In this document: in pieces, positions 45,967 through 64,000 of the stretch
Layout of the letters: each line of letters begins with the position of its first letter
How positions within the stretch are numbered: position 1 is the stretch's first letter
Assembly (NCBI RefSeq): GCF_017591435.1
Contig: NC_059301.1
Span: forward strand, 32,744,486 to 32,808,485
DNA from: Portunus trituberculatus
Lineage: Eukaryota; Arthropoda; Malacostraca; Decapoda; Portunidae
Length of the DNA: 64,000 bases
Reading direction: 5' to 3'
Position numbers and translations under genes: made by a program
The notes under the pieces: generated by a model
Seen by the model: only the letters and a program-made list of their open reading frames with translations
Databases searched by the model: none
Told to the model about the DNA's origin: nothing

Positions 45967-46900
45967 ACATAACATAACATAACATAAATAATAGGATAAC
46001 AAAGGGCCACCAGGGCCCATCTAGGTTATCCTGTATCAGTCGCACAGCGACCTCGTCATCAGTACTTAAAGATACACTTACAAGTACACAATACATTATA
46101 TACTAATTCTAAATATTTGGCCCATTAACAGGGCTAAGTCCTGCAGCGAAATCCTCTACAATTTGTGGTCCCCATACATGGGGATCATGTCTTATTTAAC
46201 TATAGTAAATTTCTTATAAAAACTATCATGCAGTGCTATACATAATTATAAATCTAATAAATTTAAGTGCTTATCTAATCTGTTTTTAAACATTGTCAAA
46301 CTAGTGCTATTTACAACCGTCTCTGGCAATGCATTCCAGAAGTCTACCACTCTATGACTAAAGAAATATTTTCTTATATCTAACCTGCAGCCTTGCTTTC
46401 TAATCTTCCTGCCATGATTTCTAGTCCTATTTCCTCCTCTAAGGTAAAGAAAGATCTCACATCTATGTAGTTTGTATCTGAGAACATTTTAAATAACTCT
46501 ATCATATCCCTCTTATACATCTCCTCTCAAATGAAAACATGTTTAATTCCTTTAATCTATCTCTATACTCCAGGCGCTTTAATGCTGGTATCATCCTAGT
46601 TGCTCTTCTCTGAACTGCTTCTAACATGTTGATATCCTGCCTATAGTGGGGTGACCAGGCCTGTATGCAATACTCTAAATGGGGCCTAACATAGGAATTA
46701 TATAAGCTACGCACCACTTCCTTACTTTTATAACTAACATTTCTATTTATAAAACCCAGGATCCTATTTGCCCTATTTCTTGCTTCTAAACATTGCTTTG
46801 AAAATTTCATAGTCCTGTCTATCACTACTCCTAAATCCTTTCCTTCCTCTACTGCCTCTAGCCAAAATAATAGATGGAAATAGATACTACAGGAATTATC
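45967..46900 (-). mobile_element. CR1/L2-like LINE ('LINE IV') 3' end
   Basis: Minus-strand C-terminal ORF2 at 46860-46502 (GKDLGVVIDRTMKFSKQC, YVRPHLEYCIQAWSPHY, LEAVQRRATRMIPALKRL). The 3' UTR has GATGGGCCCTGGTGGCCC and ends in a (TTATG)n tail (ATAAC repeats at 45967-45985 on +). Short tandem-repeat tails are usual for the CR1/L2 group. Confidence 0.8.
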
Positions 46901-47091
46901 ACTTGTAGGCTTGATAGCATTCTGCAGTTTCCCTTTTCTTATGTTCTTATGCTGAATAGGAGTGAAAATCATTATACTTATGTGACCCATTAGTTTTGCT
47001 ACGTTTTCTATGATTAACGATTTTCTGCATTGTGAATCTCTGCTAAAGAGGGAAACTTCATACAAATTTACGATTCTTTTTTTTTATTACA

Positions 47092-47168
47092 GTGATTATC
47101 ATTATTATTGTTATTAGTATTACTACTATTACTATTATTATTATCATAATAATAATAATTATTATTAT

Positions 47169-47237
<69 letters not shown>

Positions 47238-47456
47238 CAGTAGTATTAGTATTAGTATTAGTAGTAGTAGTAGTAGCAGCAGTAGTAGTAGTAGTAGTAT
47301 TAGCATTAGCAGTGGTAGTAGTAGTAGTAGTAGTAGTAATAGCAGTAGTGGTAGTAGTAGTAGTAGAAGTAGTAGTAATAGTAGTAGTAGTAGTAGTAGT
47401 AATAGTAGTATTAGCAGTAGTGGTAGTAGTAGTAGTAGTAGTAGTATTAGCAGTAG
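47092..47456. repeat. Compound (ATT)n-(AGT)n trinucleotide array
   Basis: ATT-rich units to about 47168, then AGT units with ATT and AGC variants for nearly 290 bp. Confidence 0.95.
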
Positions 47457-47782
47457 AATCGTTCATTCATCTTTTGTTTCTATACGACTATAGGCTACTT
47501 TGTGGGTATCTGCTTATAAATCATCACTCCACAGGGTACGCTTAAAGTGACTTCTGTACCACGTATTATCAACACCTTGAAGACACACGAAAATGGTCTG
47601 ACAATTCTTTATGGATGGAGATGTGAGATGTGAGCTGGAGGTAGCTAAGCGTGTCTTTATGTACGTACATGGAACGACCGCCACGCGTAAGACTGATCAT
47701 TTCTTGCATCTTCCTCTATTTCCTAGCGTTCTTATGGTCAGCTCACTCTTCCATCGTATCTGTATAAGGTTTGCAGAGGAAT

Positions 47783-47787
<5 letters not shown>

Positions 47788-47824
<37 letters not shown>

Positions 47825-47886
47825 GTCATTATCTTGTAATCTTAAAGAATAATGAAATACATTTTTGTGAGTTTCACCATAACTTT

Positions 47887-47944
<58 letters not shown>
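47788..47944. repeat. (GA)n and (CT)n inverted pair
   Basis: GA repeat 47788-47821 and CT repeat 47890-47944 are complementary, with about 68 bp between. The CT tract ends TTACAG at 47944-47949, a good 3' splice-site-like sequence, followed by a nine-codon frame and TAA; no exon identity was recognised. 47950-48960 shows nothing else except a short (TCTG)n near 48330-48360. Confidence 0.85.
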
Positions 47945-47948
<4 letters not shown>

Positions 47949-48329
47949 GGTAGCGTTGACGAAGGAATGTGTCGAGTAAACCAGACTGGGATACTTCAGT
48001 ACGACAACCATCCCCACCATTACCACCACCACCGCCACCACCCGACCTGCCCAAAGTAAAGGTATCAAATCTCAACAAGAATGCTTTACGGTAGTTTGTC
48101 AGTTACCTGCAGATTACATTGGGTGAGTATAGCCGTGCAGTTTTATAGTGTTTATAAGTTGTGATATTGTGTATTCGTAGAAGGAAAAGCACATGTATAA
48201 CTTTATGTACGTTTTCTCGATCATTACTTTGCCCTCTACTGAATGGGAATGTTGTGCAATACTAAAGGCCGATTTATCTATCTATCTATTTATTAATTTA
48301 TTCGGTATTGGTGTATATGTTTTTTTCAA

Positions 48330-48364
<35 letters not shown>

Positions 48365-48821
48365 ATCTATGTATATGTTTAATTTATTCATATGTCTATA
48401 TATTTGTCTCCTTTTGCCTGAGTATGAGTTTTTCCTTTATTTTTTTTTTATTCGTTGCTCCGTCTATCTTTATATATCTATTTATTTATTTACCGATCTA
48501 ACTATAAATAGATAAAAAAAAATTTCATTGAAAACAATAATCAAGAGATCTCATTTATTTCGACCTGTATGCCACGCCTCAAATATAAATACTATCGTAG
48601 ATCCCTGAAATGTCTGAACGTTTGCAAGAATATGACGGTACAGCTTCGTCATTACACAGCTCTGCACAAGAACGTGGGAGGTGTGCGGTACTGTTGTTGA
48701 TATAGTGCATGCTGATGTTTGGTTGATGCTGTTGCGATGACGATGATGATAAGGAGGAGTACGAGGGGTGTGTCCTAGCCGGAGTAAGAACCTAATGCAG
48801 TTTAATTATGATGTTAATGTG

Positions 48822-48854
<33 letters not shown>

Positions 48855-48967
48855 TTATCTTTTTTATTATCCATCATTTCATTGATTTTATTGCTATTAT
48901 TTATTTTTCATTCCTATGTCTTTTTAATGGACTAGGTGCACCTAATACTGCCCCCGGGCTGCAGCGT

Positions 48968-49103
48968 AAGGTGCCATGGCAGCTCAAGCATGTTCAGCTA
49001 ACATACAAGACCGGGGAGCACGAAAACCTAGTGCCATGCAGACCCAGGCAATGCGCCCCTGTCTTGTATTAAGCTCAACATGCTTTAGCTCCCCTGGCAC
49101 CTT
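48968..49103. repeat. Imperfect ~48-bp inverted repeat
   Basis: AAGGTGCCATGGCAGCTCAA at 48968 pairs with the complement of 49056-49103 (AAGGTGCCAGGGGAGCTAAA), continuing through GCATGTT and ATACAAGAC. The loop is about 40 nt. GCACTAGG-type sequence recurs just outside and at 49399. Confidence 0.8.
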
Positions 49104-49663
49104 GTGCTGGCACTAGGGGCGGCGCTTGAGGCCAGTGGCACTGTTATACCTTCTCACCTGTGATTTTACTTATGCCTATGATGTGGATTAGTTTTTTCTT
49201 TTTTTATTTCACTTTACTTATTATATCATGTTATTATTTTCTGCGTGATTTTAGAATCAAGAGGAAGTGGAGGAAAGGATATGGTATGTGTAGTACCGGT
49301 CAGAAAATTTATATTATTTTATTTTTATTTTTTTTTTATTAGCTGCTTCAGTTTTATGACAGCATATCTTTCGTAATAATTCCGTCGCCTGACGCAGCGT
49401 CCCCTAGTGTGGCACTACTTACCTGACCTCGTGCATCACGTGCCCCACTCACGCACCATGAGTACTAAGACTCACCTGTCAAGCTAAATCTTGGTGACCA
49501 CAGTGAAGTGCTCCCTGGGCAGAGTTAGTTAGCATTGACCTAAAATAGTCTTGTCAATCTATAGCCGCTCCTCGGCTACTGCAAGCCACACGTGCAACAC
49601 GAATTGTGCCGAGCCACGAGCTCACCAAGACGCAGGAGGAAACACTCAGATATGTACAAAAAA

Positions 49664-49669
49664 TTTATT
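49664..49669 (-). terminator. aop polyadenylation signal
   Basis: AATAAA on the minus strand (TTTATT on +), about 510 bp after the aop stop. It would give a GC-rich 3' UTR. Confidence 0.6.
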
Positions 49670-49818
49670 TTATAAATACAGCTTTATACATTCACAATAT
49701 ATATTTATATGCATACAGTGTAGTGAAGAACAGGTGAGGTGAACTGTCTCTTGCTCGCTCTCTAAAACACGGAAAAAAATCACCACTGATGAAAGACACG
49801 AACACAGAGTCTACACCA

Positions 49819-49850
49819 GGCGGGCGGGGCGGGGCGGGGCGGGGCGGGGC
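49819..49850 (+). repeat. (GGGGC)n G-rich repeat in the aop 3' UTR
   Basis: GGGCGGGGC units repeated five to six times on the + strand. This strand can form a G-quadruplex; the mRNA carries the C-rich complement. Confidence 0.85.
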
Positions 49851-50179
49851 TGCCCGGCGGGGCACACCCGGCCGAGAAGGGAATGGTGGCGAGTGTGTCG
49901 CAGCGGCCACCGCTTGCCGCTACCGCATTCTTACACTTACTATTATACTTTGTACATGTGGGAGTGAGGAGCCACCACACCAGTGTACGTTATCACAGCA
50001 AGCCAGGGAGGGCGGCGCCTCCCTCAGGGCGGCGGGGCTCCACCAATGCCCTGGACGGCGCGCGAGCACCGCCTCTCAACCGCTGCGGCGCGGCAGCCGA
50101 CGGCAGGACCCAGCCCGTGCCTCATGGCAGGGCGTCCCAGGTCAGGTGAGGGCGGATCAGAGCGGGCTTGGACCGGTCA

Positions 50180-51366
50180 CTACTCGTAGCTGTGATCCAA
50201 GTACTCCTCGCTCTTGATGATGACGTGAGGCTCTCGCGCCAGGCTCTGTGGGTGTGTGTCCATGGCATTCTGGGGGTGATACTGGTGGTGCAGCGAGGAC
50301 ATGGAGAGGTCAGTGGGACCCTCCTCCTCCTCCTCCTCCATGGGGGCAGGCTGGCTGGCCGGGGTGTCCTTCACTCGCGGGGACTGGAGCGGTGCTGACC
50401 GCAGCATGCTGATGTTCTTGATACTCTTCAGCTCTGAAGGATTCCTGAGGAACTGGTAGCAGTGTCGCTCGCCCTGCACCTTGCGCAGGATGTTGACGCG
50501 ATAGTAATAGCGCAGCGCACGGCTCATCTTGTCGTAGTTCATGCTCAGGTGGTTCTTCTGGATGCCCCACAGCCGAGCCAGCCCCGGTGGGTCTACAATC
50601 TTGAACACGCCTGTGTCACGATTCTTCCAGGCGATATACCTTGAGTACCGCTGCTGTGGGTCATTAAGCAGCTGCTGCAGGAAGTCCCACAGCAGACGTC
50701 CATTGGTGCCAGTCTCGACAGGCTCCTCGCCGGGACCGGGAGGACCCTGAGGCTGGGGGGGTACGATCGGCTGGGCGGTGCTCTGATGCTGCAGACTCTC
50801 TTGGTGGGACGAGACGTTTTGAGCAGCGGCGGCGGCGGCAGCTGCGGCTGCGGCGCGCTGGTAATCACTGAGGTGTTTAAGGGAGGCAAGGGCGTGTGCG
50901 GGGAAGGAGACTGTGGCGGTGCTGGTGGGTGGCACTGGCGAGCGCTGAGGAGAAGAGGAGTCCCGTGTGGAGTCCTCGGAGTCAGACTGGCTACCAGAGT
51001 GGGCTGAGCCTGTAGAGGCGGCGGAGGAGTGGTGGTAGGCGGCTGTGGAGGAGGTGGAGGAGGCGTTGTCGGGATGGCGAGGCGAGCCACCACTTTGCTC
51101 TGAGGGTGCTGGGCTGAGCGTGACGGAGCCGCCCTGGTGCAGCAAGTGCGTCAGGTTATGGATGTCTGGCGTGACCATGGACCACGGCTGTGGCGGCCCT
51201 GACGTCAGGGGAGAGGGAGAGAGCAGTGGGTGGTGGGGGGTGAGGGGAGACTGGGGCACCTGGGGAGCGTCGCGCAGCAGGAACTGCAGTGTGTTGTGCA
51301 GGATGTCTCCTGCTCCAGGCGCACGTTCCGCCAGGTCACATTTGGTCAGCATGCACAGAGCCTTGC
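50180..51366 (-). CDS. aop: aop last exon: PNT second half, linker, ETS domain, C terminus
   Basis: Acceptor CCCTAG at 51368-51367. 1187 bp ending at stop 50182-50180, after SEEYLDHSYE. The whole ETS domain is in this single exon. Confidence 0.95.
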
Positions 51367-52715
51367 CTAGGGAAGGAAGGAGAGGGACATTAGTGACAGT
51401 CCTGTGGTATGCCCAATTGCCCACGCCTCAAGGCGGTAGGGCAAGTATGCAGTTTGGAAACACAACTGCTATAACTGTGTGTGGAGGAGTTTTGGTTGGT
51501 CATATACTTGAATGGCATCGAGACTCACCGTTGAGAGAGAACTTGGAGTGGTCGATGGCGGGCAACTCAAACTCTCGCTCAAACCAACGGAGGAAGGCTG
51601 TCACGTCATCCCTGGACCAGTGCCGCGGGTCAGCAGCTGCGGGAAGGAAGGCCTGGTCATTACAAATTACTTCATACTACACACAGAAATCTGCACCTTG
51701 TGCTGACGAAACATGACTGTCACCGAGTATTGTGTGAGTTGTAAGTTACCAAGACAAGACGCAAACACAACACCTTCCACTGGAACACATCGTTGTATAT
51801 CCATGCATGTCAATAGGCATGACAGCCTTATTCCTTGAGTATCACTTTACTAAAAAAAAACAAAGACTATTTAATTTGATGCACTAAACTGGTTATTGTA
51901 CTCAATCTCACTACAAGTCAAGGGGCCTCGAATGCCATCAGTTTGTTTTAGTGCTGGCTGACGAAAACAACGCGCCGGGACTCACCCATACATCCCAGCG
52001 AGGACAGCATCTTTGCCACTGCACCACAACTAACACCTAGTCAGCTTTGTATAGCCTATGTGATATAAGCGTGCAGCCTTCACCTGGCAGCACCAGCGCT
52101 GAGCCGCGACTGAACCCAGCAGCACGAAGCTCAGGTAGTTAAGGAGCCAAGTGTGGGAATGGGTAGAGGGGGGTGAGGGTAGTGTGTGGGAACGAGGAAC
52201 GTGGGGGTGTGGGAATGGGCAAGGCAGTGTGGGAATAGGATGCTGGAAGATGGCGAGAGGAAGGGAGGAAGGGACGGGTAATGTGGGAGTCTGGATGGGG
52301 ACGCAGCGATGGCGACCCAGGGGAGAAGGAAGCGTGTTTGCCGTGCTGGAGAGGACGTGGTGGGACGGAGAAAGGACGAGAGGAAACACGGAACGAAAGA
52401 ACAAGAGGAAGGAAGAAGAGGGGGGACAGTGGGAGAGGGAGAGAGTATGAGAGGAAGGGAGGGGAAGAGAGAGAGAGAAGAGTGAGGGACAAACGCGAGG
52501 GGATGGATAAGGGGTCCTTGGAGCATATTAATGGAATCTGATTGCAACTCACCGAGGTGTGTGGGCATCTGCGTCTTCACATCAAGCATGGGTGAGGACG
52601 GGGAGGCCGACTGCGGGAGAGACAGTGGGTACCTCCACAGCAGATCCGGGCTGAAGGGGAGAGCCATGCCCACGCGATTCACGTCAGGAGTCAGGTTCAG
52701 CGGCGGCACCTTCAT
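50180..52715 (-). CDS. aop: ETS transcriptional repressor anterior open/Yan (ETV6/7 type), 485 aa
   Basis: Nuclear DNA-binding repressor acting below Ras/MAPK signalling. Three coding exons, 52715-52553, 51636-51529 and 51366-50180, join in phase 1 at GT-AG introns. The PNT/SAM domain covers about residues 57-123 (DPRHWSRDDVTAFLRWF, NGKALCMLTKCDL, GAGDILHNTLQFLL) and mediates polymerisation in this family. The ETS domain is about 312-398 (LLWDFLQQLLND, IAWKNRDTGVFKIVDPPGLA, KMSRALRYYYRVNILRKV), nearly identical to Yan as remembered. A Ser/Pro-rich linker has SP sites for MAPK. A PTDLS CtBP-type motif is at 441-445 and an IKSE SUMO-type site at about 474-477. An 11-residue Ala run precedes the ETS domain. 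ATG 52713-52715 is the first in-frame Met; an AG just upstream means an earlier exon could add residues. Confidence 0.93.
51529..51636 (-). CDS. aop: aop exon with PNT domain, first half
   Basis: 108 bp, acceptor CCCGCAG, donor AACG|GTGAGT. Encodes AADPRHWSRDDV to HSKFSLN. Confidence 0.92.
52553..52715 (-). CDS. aop: aop first coding exon
   Basis: 54 codons plus 1 base, beginning MKVPPLNLTPDV and ending MPTHL, with donor G|GTGAGT. SPDLLWRYPL resembles the Yan N terminus. TTTTCTGTAG lies 2-4 bp before the ATG, so this is probably a 3' splice site and the 5' UTR (possibly a few codons) lies further upstream. Confidence 0.85.
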
Positions 52716-52729
52716 ACTCTACAGAAAAC

Positions 52730-61000
<8,271 letters not shown>

Positions 61001-61226
61001 GGAGGGAGAGATGAAACAGGAAAGGCATACAAATGTAGAAAAGGGGAAGCGTTACAAAAGAAATAAGAATAAATGTATACAGAAAAAGCATATGGAAAAA
61101 TAACTAAACAATGATAAAAAAAAAAGAAAAAGAAAAATGGGAATAAAATAAAATAAAGCGAAATGAAAAAAAATGTTAGAAAAAAAATAAGAAATAAAGA
61201 AAAAATAAGGGAAAAAAACAGGGATC

Positions 61227-61229
<3 letters not shown>

Positions 61230-61299
<70 letters not shown>

Positions 61300-61508
61300 C
61301 TTATCAGTATTTCTCTATTTACTTGTTTACTGGAACCAGAGAGTTAGAGTGACCTCAGAGTGCCATTGTGCCCTGAGAAAGTGCCAATGCAACCTGCGAG
61401 CACCATTATGACCTGAGTGCCAGTGTGACCCTCGACAGTGCCAATGTGACCCTCTGGTGCTGTTTGCCCGAGAGTGTGACCTTCAATGACCTCCTTGACT
61501 GACGTGAC

Positions 61509-61541
<33 letters not shown>
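61230..61541. repeat. (GA)n arrays and GTGACC-rich repeat
   Basis: (GA)n 61230-61296 and 61511-61541 flank a degenerate ~21-bp repeat (61340-61460; AGTGCCAATGTGACC-like). A TGACCTTCAATGACCT direct repeat lies at 61477-61492. Confidence 0.7.
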
Positions 61542-61545
<4 letters not shown>

Positions 61546-62923
61546 GATTAACTGAGGGAGGGGTGATTGGTAAGGGGTGAGGGGAAGGGAGATAGGAGTA
61601 GAGGATGGGGCGAGGAAGGGTGATAAAGTGAGAGGAAAAGGAAGGAGAGGGAGAGAGAGGAAGGAAGGGGGGGTGAGGGGAGAGAGTGAGGGAACAAAAG
61701 GAGGGGGAAGGGGAAACGGAGGGCGGAGAGAGAAAAGAAAGAGGAAAGAGGAAGACGGAAGAGGAGGGGAAACGAGGGGAGAGGAAGGCGGGATGAACGG
61801 ACGGGAGGAAGGGAGGGAGAGAGGGAGCTAAGGGGGGAGAAGGAGAGAAAGAGACTGAGAGAGAATAAGGGTAGGGCTGGGTGGTGAGGGGAGTGAGGTA
61901 GGGACCAGTACTGGAAGAGAGCCACACTTCCCCTCGCCCGCCTGAGGGGTAACATCCGGTGAGCTGCGAAGGGCGCCACCATCTCTGCCGCTTCCCTCCC
62001 ACGACCACTACCATCACTACCTCTATAATGTTTCGACCTTCACGACCACTACCATCACTACCACTACAACGCTACCACCTTCACTATCACAATCAGCATC
62101 AATTATTATATCCTCTTTCTCTTTCTCCAACATTTACCACTACCGTACTAAAGTAATATTGCATTATCGAGTTACCGACACTTGTTTCAGAGACGCGCAG
62201 AATGTGTTTGTGTATTTTCCGTTTTAATATCTTGTACGTAGTATTAGCATCGTCCTTGCCTGGTGGCCTGACATGCTGAACACAATGTTTCACCGCACCA
62301 GAAGACTGAACAGTACAGCACTCACCACAGCCTCAGTACCGCAGCCTTCATCTCCCAGCCTTGTGTTTTCTTGTCAGTGTGTTTGTTCAATACCATTGTC
62401 TATTTTCATCAAAGTTGATTGATCTTATCATTAACGTTAACAGTCATCAGGGTACAGGGCCTCATTATTACAGGGATTAACTTTGCAGAGCGTGCATCTG
62501 TACCCATAACCTATTACAGTTGTTATCGTTCATCGCACCCACGACGTCATTCTCTTCGTGTTCATACCTGTAACAAACTACCCACTAATTCGTTTTAATA
62601 GCTAACCCAAAATAAAGTGCACCAATCTTCACATGTGCCCCTCATGGCATTACACTTCAGTGCGCCGGCCACCTCATCTGTACCCAGTAGCAAAGGTGGC
62701 AGGACAAGCTTGCCAGACCCGTCAGTGCTGCACAGTGCCCAACAACAACATAACGATGCCCATGTGAAATGAGTAGAGACAGCGAGGTGAAGCGAGGGGA
62801 GACGCAAGTGAGGGGAGACGGTGCCAGCTCCCAGGCCCTGCGTTGCTCGCCACTTCCCGCCTCCCAGGAAGTGCCGGAAGCAGACCGCGCTGCCAGGTGC
62901 ACGATGACCACTCGTGCACGATA

Positions 62924-63121
<198 letters not shown>

Positions 63122-64000
63122 TTTCACATAGATGACATACCACATGACGAGAACAAGACAGTCATAATCGATTCATCAGTCATGGGGTGCCGCGCGAGCA
63201 CCAGTGACGGTCTCCCAAACATCACTACATAAATCAGAAGGCTGCTGAAACAATTGTAACAGCCAGTGTGTCGGCATGGTGTAAGTGATTCCTCATGACT
63301 GCTGGGAGAGAGAGAGAGAGGCGGCCCAGTAGGTACCAAGTGAGCGCAGTAAGCGGGCCGCTGCTCGGAATAAAAACCGTGACAATGTTGTTATGGTGAG
63401 AAGATGGAATCCCCGATACTATTCCGAGTGACGAACCACTGTGGGGGAACATGACCCCTACAAGGTTAGCAACAAGTGACGTGTGGTGCTGGGGACGTAT
63501 TGATTGGCCGTGACGTGGCTGTCTAAAGTCTAAACTACCACTCACCACGACCATCACGACCGCTAACGTCACCTAAACCAGCGCAGCTCACGTCACCCAC
63601 GTCACCATAACGATCAAAGCTTTTTTTTCTTTCTCTCCTAAAATGGCTACTGTTTTAAGTGTCAGTTCCACTCGCATTGGCTCGGTGCCCGCAGCTGTCA
63701 CCACCAAAGTCCAACCAAGGCTCGTGAGGACAGGATGACAGCCACGCCACTCCTCTCACTCGCCACGACCACTCTCTCCTTTGCAGGGCAGGTGCTTCAG
63801 TCTCAAAAGGGAATACTCTTTGCATACGTAATAAAAGTGGAAACAAGAAGGGGAAAATACGGAGAGAAATATAGATAAGGAAATATCAATGCAATAATAC
63901 CTGCAGATCTTGCTATAGGACGCATGGGAAGGATACGAATACATATGACATTTTCCTACAAATGTGTATGTGGTCTGGGAAGTAAAGAAGCACCGGTGTA

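Noticed and set aside
50593..51093. Pro-rich minus-strand frame overlapping aop, and plus-strand frames at 51045-51716
   Set aside because: They are shadows of the aop linker; the ETS/PNT frame has clear homology and splice sites.
52131..52715. Extension of the aop first exon to 52131 as one 194-residue frame
   Set aside because: A canonical donor G|GTGAGT at 52553 joins in phase to the PNT exon; the remainder is low-complexity Ser/Pro/Leu from intron sequence.

Overview
This is a eukaryotic, intron-rich and very repeat-rich window, most likely from a decapod crustacean (probably a crab; this is inference). The reasons are three host genes with arthropod-type proteins, long introns, very many dinucleotide microsatellites (CT/GA, AC/TG, AT) and several non-LTR retrotransposon families of the CR1/Jockey type. 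Nothing bacterial or viral is seen.

Three host genes can be supported. (1) The last two coding exons of a puromycin-sensitive aminopeptidase (M1 family) lie on + at 6258-6380 and 6738-6953. (2) A complete GILT (lysosomal thiol reductase) gene lies on + with five coding exons: 13078-13113, 24771-24923, 37684-37854, 38033-38179 and 38409-38549. It encodes 215 aa over 25.5 kb because its first two introns (11.7 and 12.8 kb) are packed with transposons. (3) An ETS-family repressor orthologous to Drosophila anterior open/Yan lies on - with coding exons 52715-52553, 51636-51529 and 51366-50180 (485 aa, PNT plus ETS domains).

Layout. 1-3.2 kb: a LINE with a PHD/SGNH ORF1, cut by a Harbinger-like MITE and itself sitting in a Tigger remnant. 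3.9-5.8 kb: a mariner-like TIR pair enclosing a LINE ORF1. 6.2-7.0 kb: the aminopeptidase 3' end. 8.8-12.6 kb: Jockey-like LINE copies ('LINE II') carrying a piggyBac-like MITE and a hAT MITE with clear target duplications. 13-38.7 kb: GILT, with LINE and SINE arrays in its introns and a 7.2-kb block in which two LINEs sit inside a (CT)n(TA)n mega-array. 38.8-47.5 kb: more LINE/SINE mosaic and trinucleotide arrays. 49.6-52.7 kb: aop. 52.7-64 kb: the 5' side of aop, non-coding and full of GA/CT tracts.

The most interesting pattern is that one CR1-like LINE family ('LINE I') and two tRNA-Val-derived SINE families have almost all their copies bounded on both sides by (AC)n/(TG)n runs in a fixed orientation. 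This suggests a LINE/SINE pair that inserts preferentially into AC microsatellites. Other LINEs here are likewise bounded on both sides by (CT)n and by (TA)n.
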